Assembly: GCA_964556005.1 (NCBI GenBank)
Contig: CAZKUR010000075.1
Location: forward strand, 1-18,929
Length of the DNA stretch: 18,929 nt
Direction: 5' to 3'
Source of the DNA: CAZKUR01 sp964556005
Lineage (GTDB): Bacteria; Bacteroidota; Ignavibacteria; Ignavibacteriales; Ignavibacteriaceae
The notes below the pieces were generated by a model, which did no database searches, was not told the DNA's origin, and was given only the letters and a program-made list of their open reading frames with translations. Below are positions 7,672-14,916 of the stretch, in pieces; the stretch's first letter is position 1, and the number at the start of each line of letters is the position of its first letter. The position numbers were made by a program, and so were the translations under genes.

Positions 7672-9696
7672 CTATATCTTATAAATAGGAATATCGCCTT
7701 CTTCTTTATCATGATTTGATTTTTCACCTTCATCCGTTGAAGATCTTTCGTCTTTTTCCAACTGGTTCAGGGTTTCATCCAAGCTTTTAAATCTTTTTAA
7801 TAGCATTTTTTGGCGTGATATTTCATCATTCAGTTTTGTTCTTATTGCTGTAAGCTTATCGACTTCAGCTTTTTGCCTATCTCTTTGAACTTTAATTTGC
7901 CCGGCGCCGGATTTTAATTCGGAAAGCTCTTTTCTTGCTTCAATAATCTGGTCATTCAATTCAGAAATAGTCTCTTCATACTTACTGACTTCTTTATCGA
8001 GTACGTTTTTACTTTCCTGCATTTCCGAATACCTGCTTCCTATCGATCCGAGCAAATCGACAACATCCTTTTCAAGCGAAATCTTTTTATCCGATAAATT
8101 CTTAACATCAATTTTCAGATTTTCATACTGATTTTTTTTCTCTTCAATCCTGCTGTCGAAATTTTTGATATTCGATTCGAGGTTGTTTTTATGTTCACTT
8201 AAGCCGTCAACTATTTCCTGCTGAGAGCGGAGTTCCGAACTTTTAGTGCTCAAAGATTGTTCAAGCTCTTCCAGAGTTGTCTGCTTTTCCCCTATTGAAT
8301 GCACTTTTTCATTTAATTCATATTCCTTGTTTCGAACGACCTCTTCAATCTCAATCTTCTTTTTATTTACATCATTTAAATCCTTATTAATCTTTTCGAA
8401 CATTTTTGTAAAACGTTCTTCAAGAGCCGAATTTCCCTTTTCTATTTCTTCTTTCTTTTTCAAGAGATCATTATACATTTCATCGTATTTATCATACTCG
8501 GCTTTTACCCGTTCCAATTCTTCATGATTTTTCTTTAACGTAGAATGAACTCTTTCACTTTCCTCTTCCTGATTTTTAACGTAAGAAGTCAAGTGAGTAT
8601 GCCGGCTATCGAGCTCTTTAATTTCAAGATCGAGCTTCATCAATTTTTTTGCTTTAATTTCGAGGGATTGTTCGGTGTTGAATAAAACCTTCTCTTTATC
8701 ATGCAGGTCCAGGGAAAGCTTATTTACCTGTTCATTTAATTCCTCAAGTTCACTTCTTTTTCTTGTTACGCTGCTTTCCAGATTCTCGAATTGTATTTCA
8801 AAAGAAGTTTTTGCTTCGGCTTTAGCTGAAATAATATTAGATAATTCCTTGATAAATTCCTGCTTTTCTTTTACTTCGTGTGACAGGCGGTTTACTTCAT
8901 CCGAAAATGATTTTTCTTTTTCTTCAAGCAGTTTAAATGATGTGGTTTTTGCTTTCTCTTGTTCGAATAGTTCCGAAATTCTTTCCTTTATTTTTTCTTC
9001 CGCCAACTGCAATGAAGCAATTTGATTTTGTATGTCCTCAATCTCATCTCTTTTTTTTGAGATTGATCCCTGAAGATTTTTTTCCGATTCGAAAAGCTTC
9101 GAAATTTTTATTTGTATTTCGTGGTAATTTTTAGAAGCCTTTTGATATCCCTCCATATCAAACGCCTTTAGCTGTTTCGATTTAGCCTCGATATCCATGC
9201 TCATTACTTTTTCACGCTCGGACAACTCGTTTATTTTATCGAGTGATTTTTTTATTTTATTTTCCAGCTCCGATTTGTATTGCTCCAGTTCGTCAATTTT
9301 TTTCTGCGATTCATTCTCCTGAACGTTCAATGCTTCAATGCTCGGGAAGAGTTCTTCGTTCTTTGCTTTCGTTTGATCAAGATTATCGATTCTTTTGTTA
9401 TATGATACTATTCGATCCTGCAATTCTCCCTTCATTTCATTTAGGCTTGAAATACGTTTGTTTAAAGCATCGATTTCACCATGCTTGTCTATTCCTTCTT
9501 TTTCAATGAACTCCAAATTTTTTAACAAATCGTGTTTGTTTTTACTTAGATCCGAAACTTCTCTTCTTAATTTTTTTAATATTTCTTCAAGGCTGCCGAT
9601 CGAGTCACCCCGCTCCTGGATAATGGAAAGCTTTTCCTTCAACTCTTCATTTTCTTTTTGAAGGTCTTCTAATTCTTTTGAATTGAAAATTCCCAT
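7672..9696 (-). CDS. Long coiled-coil protein (SMC-rod-like, no ATPase), unknown function
   Basis: 674 residues, predicted almost entirely alpha-helical coiled coil from about residue 4 to 640, with heptad-like Leu/Ile spacing and very high Glu/Lys/Ser/Asn. Only two prolines are seen (in ELFPSIEAL and near the C-terminus). I find no Cys or Trp. There is no Walker motif, so it is not an SMC or Rad50 despite the resemblance. There is no signal peptide or membrane segment, so it is probably cytoplasmic. The last 35 residues are an acidic Ser/Glu/Asp-rich tail ending GDIPIYKI, likely a flexible or docking tail. The start is supported by GGAG (9705-9708) 8 nt before the ATG. It follows the membrane phosphatase-like gene by 63 bp and is probably co-transcribed with it. 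A scaffold or filament role is plausible, but nothing here proves it. Confidence 0.85.
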   Translation of the reverse strand: MGIFNSKELEDLQKENEELKEKLSIIQERGDSIGSLEEILKKLRREVSDLSKNKHDLLKNLEFIEKEGIDKHGEIDALNKRISSLNEMKGELQDRIVSYNKRIDNLDQTKAKNEELFPSIEALNVQENESQKKIDELEQYKSELENKIKKSLDKINELSEREKVMSMDIEAKSKQLKAFDMEGYQKASKNYHEIQIKISKLFESEKNLQGSISKKRDEIEDIQNQIASLQLAEEKIKERISELFEQEKAKTTSFKLLEEKEKSFSDEVNRLSHEVKEKQEFIKELSNIISAKAEAKTSFEIQFENLESSVTRKRSELEELNEQVNKLSLDLHDKEKVLFNTEQSLEIKAKKLMKLDLEIKELDSRHTHLTSYVKNQEEESERVHSTLKKNHEELERVKAEYDKYDEMYNDLLKKKEEIEKGNSALEERFTKMFEKINKDLNDVNKKKIEIEEVVRNKEYELNEKVHSIGEKQTTLEELEQSLSTKSSELRSQQEIVDGLSEHKNNLESNIKNFDSRIEEKKNQYENLKIDVKNLSDKKISLEKDVVDLLGSIGSRYSEMQESKNVLDKEVSKYEETISELNDQIIEARKELSELKSGAGQIKVQRDRQKAEVDKLTAIRTKLNDEISRQKMLLKRFKSLDETLNQLEKDERSSTDEGEKSNHDKEEGDIPIYKI

Positions 9697-9759
9697 TTTA
9701 AAAACTCCAATATGAATTATTTTTTATAAAAATTTTTATATCGTTAATAAATACAAAAT

Positions 9760-10398
9760 TTATATTGCTCTTGCCGTGATTTTTGAGCGAAAATATCCGG
9801 CAATTTTATAGCTTGTATATGCGAAAAAGAATGCCGAAGCTACGTCTATCGAATAATGAACGTGCTGCAGGAGCAAACAAGCAGCAACAATTATTGTACT
9901 GATAAGAAAGACAATTTTCAAATATTTTTTATTAGTTATTAAAAATAATAAAAATAACGTAGCCGTGTGCCCCGAAAAGAATAAATCTTTTGTTAAATTT
10001 TTACCGGTTCCCAAGTATTTAACCAGCGGATCGACCAATAATATCATTTTAGCAGGAGGATTCAACGGCATCAGGTACATCATTAAAATTCTGATAATTA
10101 CAAGTATAATATAAGATTGAACGGCTAATAATAAAACATCCGGCGTTTTAATAAAATTGATAATTCCGGCTAAAAGTGAAAGATAAATGAGTAAAAAAAT
10201 CAGCCAGCTTAGATTTACGGGATTAAAATTACTTAGGAGCGGATCGTTTAACGTCACACCATTTCTCAATTCAATCCAGTTAAGAAACTTTGTTAAGAAA
10301 ATTAAACTGAATAGAAGCAGAGTAATTGTGATAGTGAATTCAATTTTAAAAACCGAATTTTTAAAATAATCTTTCCATAACATGGGTTTAACTTTCAT
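9760..10398 (-). CDS. Integral membrane PAP2_C / sphingomyelin-synthase-like phosphatase-transferase
   Basis: 212 residues with about six membrane helices (roughly 18-37, 63-82, 87-110, 140-155, 160-178, 182-202). The conserved catalytic signature of this branch of the PAP2 superfamily is present: FFSGHTATLFL with His144, and QHVHYSIDVASAFF with His181 and Asp185. This matches the His-His-Asp triad of sphingomyelin synthase/PAP2_C proteins, not the classic bacterial PAP2 motif KxxxxxxRP. Such enzymes hydrolyse or transfer phosphate-linked head groups on lipids at the membrane surface; the substrate here is unknown. GGA lies a few nt before the ATG; an alternative ATG at codon 6 would remove only five residues. 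It lies 174 bp after the hybrid kinase gene and 63 bp before the coiled-coil gene. Confidence 0.82.
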   Translation of the reverse strand: MKVKPMLWKDYFKNSVFKIEFTITITLLLFSLIFLTKFLNWIELRNGVTLNDPLLSNFNPVNLSWLIFLLIYLSLLAGIINFIKTPDVLLLAVQSYIILVIIRILMMYLMPLNPPAKMILLVDPLVKYLGTGKNLTKDLFFSGHTATLFLLFLITNKKYLKIVFLISTIIVAACLLLQHVHYSIDVASAFFFAYTSYKIAGYFRSKITARAI

Positions 10399-10468
10399 AA
10401 TTCCGACATTACCCGATTGTTTTTATTAAAAATATGAAATTATTTGCTGATATTTTTTTGAGGTTAAA

Positions 10469-10483
10469 CAAATAAATTATTTG
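10469..10483. promoter_or_regulatory. 15-bp palindrome upstream of the PAP2_C gene, possible operator
   Basis: CAAATAA-A-TTATTTG is a perfect 7-bp inverted repeat around one central base, 70 bp upstream of the ATG at 10398. A third copy of TTATTTG lies at 10440-10446. The size and symmetry suit a dimeric regulator, but AT-rich DNA produces such palindromes by chance. Confidence 0.2.
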
Positions 10484-10572
10484 ATTGAAGATTCCCTCAT
10501 ATAAATTTACGAATTTTTAATTTGAATAAATTGGCTCCGGATCATGGATAATTGAAATGCAAAGGAAAGAAT

Positions 10573-12087
10573 TCAGCATTCTACTTCGGAGAGGGCGTTT
10601 AATAGTTCGTGCTTTGAGAAAGGTTTGCTTAAAAATTTGTTTATGCCGGTTTTATAAAAACGATCGATTTTTGTTTCGTCATATTCCGTAGACACAACGA
10701 TAATCGGCCTCTTATAAATATCATTTTCTTTTATTATGCCACATAATTTTAATCCTTCATCCCAGTTATTCTGGTTTATATCAAAAATCAGCACATCAAA
10801 ACTATGTTCCGAAATATCGTCAATATTAAACTTTTTATAATTATGAACTTCCACATCATACTCATTTTTTAAATAAGCGTTTATCAGTTCGAACGATTCG
10901 CTTAAGTCGTCAAGCATTAATATTTTTTTAAAATCGTTTTTGTACGCAGCTTCACGGAGTCTCATTTTGGGCTGGAAATTTTTAGACAGGGGGATTGTAA
11001 AGGTAAATGTAGAACCGACACCTTTTATACTGTCGACTAATAAAGAGCCTTCGTTTTTTTCTATATATCTTTTGGCTAATGCTAACCCCAAACCGCTTCC
11101 TTCATAGTTTCTTCCGATTTTAAGATCCTCCTGGCTGAACGGCTTAAATAAATGGTCCATATAATTTGTGGAAATGCCGACGCCTGTATCTTTAATTTTA
11201 GTAATTGCCAGTTCTTTGGATTCGAGTACATCGATTTCAATTTCGATAAAGCCCTGCTTGGTAAATTTAACGGCATTTTTTAAGAGGTTATTAACTGCGT
11301 TTTCCAGGCAGTGAACATCTACATCAACAAATACGGATTTTTCTTTGAAGTTGGTTTTGATCTCAATCTTTCTGTCCTTTGCGATCTTCCTGATATTTTC
11401 GATGTTTGACATGATAATTGAAATCAGGTCAATCGTCTCGATTTTTAAATCGTAATTGCCTGCTTCGATTTGAGCAAATTCGAGCATTTGCGTTATACTC
11501 TGGAATAATCTTTCGGTACCGCTATGTAAATTTTCGAGGTAGATTATGTCTTCCGAATTTAATTTGTCTTTTAAATTTTCTTTAATAATGGCGGAATAGC
11601 CTAAGATAATATTCAAAGGTGTTCTTAATTCATGCGAAAGTACATTTAGAAAAGTATTCTTTAACCTTTCTGCCTCCCTGTTTCCGTCGCGCGCTTTTTT
11701 GACTTCTTCTTCGGCAAGAATCGTATCCGTTTGATCCTCATGCATTAACACAACAAAGTCTTCGGAGTCGAGAGTTATATAGGAAATTGTTGTTTTGAAA
11801 ATCGGCGGGGTAATTTCATTATTTCTTAGAAGTGTATCCGAAAAATTATTAACTACCTTTTTATTCTTTTCATAAAATACTTTTTGAATTACGGATTGTA
11901 ATCCAAGTCTTTTAACAACCGGGTCGTCAAATAAAAAATATTCTTTTAATTCGGATAACTTGTAATGCCATAGTTCGGAAAAAGCTTTGTTTACATACAC
12001 AACTTTTCCTTTTACATCGATTATTTGAATCGGCAAATCTATCGATTCATATAATGTGTTTATATATTTTAAAACTAAGTCAGACAT
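10573..12087 (-). CDS. Hybrid sensor histidine kinase (PAS - HisKA - HATPase - receiver)
   Basis: 504 residues without membrane segments, so a cytoplasmic sensor. A PAS domain covers about 5-125 (VDVKGKVVYVNKAFSELW-like region near 24-40). A HisKA domain follows, with the H-box SHELRTPLN and phospho-acceptor His152. The HATPase domain carries the N-box (Asn267, Asn271 in NNLLKNAVKFT), G1 DTGVGIS (300-306), F-box FKPF and G2 GSGLGLALAKR (330-340). A receiver domain follows at about 386-504 with acidic pocket Asp393/Asp394, phospho-acceptor Asp436, Ser466/Thr467 and Lys488 in SKPF. All catalytic residues for autophosphorylation and intramolecular transfer to the receiver are present, but there is no output or HPt domain. 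It starts 2 nt after the stop of the GAF/HATPase gene, so the two are almost surely made together. Confidence 0.93.
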   Translation of the reverse strand: MSDLVLKYINTLYESIDLPIQIIDVKGKVVYVNKAFSELWHYKLSELKEYFLFDDPVVKRLGLQSVIQKVFYEKNKKVVNNFSDTLLRNNEITPPIFKTTISYITLDSEDFVVLMHEDQTDTILAEEEVKKARDGNREAERLKNTFLNVLSHELRTPLNIILGYSAIIKENLKDKLNSEDIIYLENLHSGTERLFQSITQMLEFAQIEAGNYDLKIETIDLISIIMSNIENIRKIAKDRKIEIKTNFKEKSVFVDVDVHCLENAVNNLLKNAVKFTKQGFIEIEIDVLESKELAITKIKDTGVGISTNYMDHLFKPFSQEDLKIGRNYEGSGLGLALAKRYIEKNEGSLLVDSIKGVGSTFTFTIPLSKNFQPKMRLREAAYKNDFKKILMLDDLSESFELINAYLKNEYDVEVHNYKKFNIDDISEHSFDVLIFDINQNNWDEGLKLCGIIKENDIYKRPIIVVSTEYDETKIDRFYKTGINKFLSKPFSKHELLNALSEVEC

Positions 12088-12089
12088 AA

Positions 12090-13397
12090 TTAATTAAGCG
12101 GCAAAGTAAACCGTATTACTGCTCCTTCAAGTTTATCTAAAACATTTATTGTACCGTTGTGCTGATCGATAATGCTTTTGCACAGAAACAAACCGTAGCT
12201 GTTTTTATTCCCGGTGTTTAATTCAAAAAGCGATTTTATTTTTCCGCTCGGAAACCCCGGCCCGTTGTCTTCAACCATGACCGAAATTTTATTTTCCTTT
12301 ACAGAAGATTTGATAAAAATAGTTGCATCTTCTCTTGCTTCTGCGGAATTTGTAAACAAATGAACCAGCAAATGCTGAATTGCTTCCGAATCATATTTAC
12401 ACGGCGGAAGCGGGTTTAATTCTGTTTTAAATGTTACAGAATTAAAAGTTTTCATCGGCGAAATATATTTAATTACAGATTGAATTGTTTTATTAAGATC
12501 TCCGCTATCTTTATTCAAATTCATAATGGAAGTTTCAAGCAGTACCTGTGCATACTTTTGAATATTCCTTATACTATCGATTGAGACTTTTGTTTTTAAT
12601 TTCAACCTGTCGAATAATATAAAATCGGAATCATTTCTTTTTACATTGGTCTCATTCAAATTTTTTTCAAGAGTTCTTTCAAGGCTTTCGGTTTCAAGCA
12701 GCGCCAGATGAACTAATCCCTGCAAAGACTGACCGATTTCAGCATCAATGCTTGATTTTAATGCCTTCCTTTCGGCAGATATCAACTGGGTGTTGGCCTC
12801 CTGCAAAGCATTGTAAGCTACGATCTGCCCGTTGTACAACTGGGCATTTCTAATAGCTGTAGCCGCCTGCCCGGCAAGTATTTCAAATGTATCGGTTATC
12901 TCTTTAGCTTTAATTTTGTGCAGGTGTTTACTATCGACATATATTACTCCTATTTTTTTATCGCCGGTGATAAGGGGCGAACATAAAATAGTTTGAAGCT
13001 CAAGCCTAAAAATACTTTTGCTGCTATCATAGTTGGTATCGCTTTGTGCGCCTTCAATAAATTTGGATTGGCCGCTGCGGTAAACATCTTCAACAACAGT
13101 ATTGCTGACATTGAATAAGGATTGCGGCAGCTTATTATCTCCAGAATCCAATCCTATTCGGTAATCGAGTTTCCCAGTTTCATTTTTTAAAACAATAAAA
13201 CCCCTATCGGAATTCGTTAATTCAATTGCATATTTCAGAACCAGTTCCAGTACATCTTCAAGTATAAGGGACCGGTTTATTGTATTAACGATATCCAGGA
13301 TAAGATTTAGATTCTTTACCCGCTCACTGGATTCATCTTGGGTAAGGCTTTGATTCAGTTTATTGTCTAGCTCTTGCTTAAATTCCGAAAATTTCAT
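12090..13397 (-). CDS. GAF-domain sensor with histidine-kinase-type ATPase, canonical H-box missing
   Basis: 435 residues, soluble. A GAF domain covers about 30-190 (SDRGFIVL, then CSPLITGDKKIGVIYVDS, then AGQAATAIRNAQLY), followed by a helical linker (190-300) and a HATPase domain (about 305-435). The HATPase shows an N-box-like HLLVHLFTNSAEA with Asn350, G1 EDNGPGFP (376-383) and a reduced G2 around SYGLFLCKSII. Where NtrB-like kinases read AHELNNPL, this protein reads GQSLQGLV, so by eye Gln223 replaces the phospho-acceptor His. Autophosphorylation in the usual way is therefore doubtful. It may act as a ligand-sensing partner for the kinase encoded 2 bp downstream. The ATG lacks a Shine-Dalgarno; a TATATTTG (13441-13448, minus) upstream matches the Bacteroidota -7 consensus TAnnTTTG, without a clear -33 box. 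Confidence 0.85.
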   Translation of the reverse strand: MKFSEFKQELDNKLNQSLTQDESSERVKNLNLILDIVNTINRSLILEDVLELVLKYAIELTNSDRGFIVLKNETGKLDYRIGLDSGDNKLPQSLFNVSNTVVEDVYRSGQSKFIEGAQSDTNYDSSKSIFRLELQTILCSPLITGDKKIGVIYVDSKHLHKIKAKEITDTFEILAGQAATAIRNAQLYNGQIVAYNALQEANTQLISAERKALKSSIDAEIGQSLQGLVHLALLETESLERTLEKNLNETNVKRNDSDFILFDRLKLKTKVSIDSIRNIQKYAQVLLETSIMNLNKDSGDLNKTIQSVIKYISPMKTFNSVTFKTELNPLPPCKYDSEAIQHLLVHLFTNSAEAREDATIFIKSSVKENKISVMVEDNGPGFPSGKIKSLFELNTGNKNSYGLFLCKSIIDQHNGTINVLDKLEGAVIRFTLPLN

Positions 13398-13440
13398 TGT
13401 TTTATATGTAAAAAATACCTAAATGTCTGTTAACACTTTT

Positions 13441-13448
13441 CAAATATA
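13441..13448 (-). promoter_or_regulatory. Candidate Bacteroidota-type -7 promoter element before the GAF kinase gene
   Basis: Minus-strand TATATTTG fits the TAnnTTTG element of Bacteroidota housekeeping promoters and lies about 44 bp upstream of the ATG at 13397, in a 156-bp gap. No clear TTG box is found about 19-21 bp further upstream, so this is only a candidate. Confidence 0.25.
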
Positions 13449-13553
13449 CTGCAGAAACCTAAATTTTTGAAGCTTTTTAAACTTGAACCTGAAAGAAATC
13501 CGGCAAGTAGTCAAATTCAAAGAAATTGTACAACATTCATTCCAGAATTAAGA

Positions 13554-14789
13554 CTAAATATTCTTCGTTAATCTTTCAATTTTAGTCAGCATCTGGGGAA
13601 CATTTACCTTTTTAAAGTAATAATAAGAGGCATTGAGATAGGTTAGAGCTTCAATTTCCTTTTTAATTTCCAAATATAAAACTCCTAATTCATACGAACT
13701 TTCGGCTGCATTCTGTTCGTTTTCAAGCTCTTTGTTCATCCTTATACTGGTAAGCAAAAAATTTTCCGCAGCAGGATAATTTTTTAAATTCCTTTCAATA
13801 ATTCCTTTTATTTTATAAATGTCGGCAATCGACAGCCTGTCGTTCAATTTAATGCAAACTTCAAGTGCTTTGCCGGCAAAAGCATTTGCAAGTATAAAGT
13901 CTTTATTCCGGGTGTATAAATAAGCTTTACTTAAATAAGATACTGCAAGCGACGGCAAATAATTTATAAATGCAGCGTGCTCTAAGCTTATATCGAATTC
14001 AACCAGCGCCTCATCAACTTCGTTTTTCTGTGTGAAGAGAACACCAAGATTGTGCCTTATTTCTGCAATTCTTTTGAAATCTTTTAATTGCTCATAGATA
14101 ATTAATGCCCGTTGAAAATATGTGAAGGCAATATCAAAGTTCCCCTGAATTGTATTTAAAATTCCCAGGTTTATTTCAAGCATCCCGACAAGAGAATTAT
14201 CTTTTTGGGGATTTAGAAGGGACAAGCTTCTTTCGAAATGAGAATTTGCCTTTCTTAAATGACTTCTATCGCCGGCTATTGTCCCCAACAAATTTTCGCA
14301 TTTGGCAGTGTCCTGGTAATCTTTTTGTTTTTCAAAAATCTTTTTTGCTTTCTTAATGTAAGTCAGGCTTTTTTCCCATTGAGCATGTCTGCTATAAATA
14401 TTTCCAAGAGCAAGAAGAGAATGTGCGGCTACATTTTCGAGTTTCGATTCGTTTTTAATTTGATTTAAAATGTTTTCATAAACCGATGAGGCCGATTGCA
14501 GCTCTCCTCTTGAAATGGAGATTTCGCCTAAATGAAGTAAAAATTCTACAAATTTATTTTCAGTTAATTTCCTTTGAGCAAATGTAATAAGCAGGTCTAT
14601 GTTAAGAAGAAGATTATCCCTTTGAGTAATCTCCCCCTTTAATTGTTTTCTGTTAATTTCCGAGATTTTTTCTAATCCTGTTTTATCTAATGGAGCAAAC
14701 TCCTCCAGTATTTTTTTAAATTGAAGGATGTCATCTTCACTAAAGTAACCTATTAAAAAATTATCAGGTACCGGTTTTTTATTAGACAC
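13554..14789 (-). CDS. Tetratricopeptide-repeat protein upstream of the kinase pair
   Basis: 411 residues, soluble, no signal peptide. About eight TPR units can be traced (roughly 83-113, 122-155, 162-192, 203-236, 242-275, 282-315, 322-355, 362-395), with typical patterns such as NLGILNTIQGNFDIAFTYFQ and LGVLYLEIKKEIEALTYL. The repeats are about 40 residues apart, as in the TPR_12 or Rap/LGN style of superhelix that binds partner peptides. The only start in reach is GTG (14787-14789): an in-frame TAA lies just upstream and the next Met is more than 200 codons inside. It is 156 bp before the GAF/HATPase gene on the same strand. A role as protein-binding partner of that signalling pair is plausible from position alone. 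Confidence 0.85.
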   Translation of the reverse strand: MSNKKPVPDNFLIGYFSEDDILQFKKILEEFAPLDKTGLEKISEINRKQLKGEITQRDNLLLNIDLLITFAQRKLTENKFVEFLLHLGEISISRGELQSASSVYENILNQIKNESKLENVAAHSLLALGNIYSRHAQWEKSLTYIKKAKKIFEKQKDYQDTAKCENLLGTIAGDRSHLRKANSHFERSLSLLNPQKDNSLVGMLEINLGILNTIQGNFDIAFTYFQRALIIYEQLKDFKRIAEIRHNLGVLFTQKNEVDEALVEFDISLEHAAFINYLPSLAVSYLSKAYLYTRNKDFILANAFAGKALEVCIKLNDRLSIADIYKIKGIIERNLKNYPAAENFLLTSIRMNKELENEQNAAESSYELGVLYLEIKKEIEALTYLNASYYYFKKVNVPQMLTKIERLTKNI

Positions 14790-14916
14790 TTTTTCTTATT
14801 TCATTTTATTTGTTATCACATTTAATATCTATTTTTGATATTCAAATAAGAACAAGACATATCATTGAATCTGTATATTTAATATTTTTTAATTTTTTTA
14901 CATCAAATCCTGCAAA

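Noticed and set aside
7500..7688. 62-codon plus-strand frame in the gap upstream of the amylase gene
   Set aside because: Very AT-rich Ile/Leu/Asn/Lys composition typical of non-coding DNA here, no ribosome site, and it runs into the 3' end of the coiled-coil gene on the other strand.
7672..9696. SMC or Rad50 ATPase
   Set aside because: Only the coiled-coil rod is similar; no Walker A, signature or Walker B motif is present, and start and stop look intact.
11082..11276. Second minus-strand frame inside the hybrid kinase gene
   Set aside because: It overlaps the conserved HATPase domain of an intact kinase in another frame; no independent support.
14796..14804. Two-codon frame ATGAAATAA just before the GTG start of the TPR gene
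   Set aside because: It could be a minimal upstream ORF, but it has no ribosome site and short ATG-stop pairs are frequent in AT-rich leaders.
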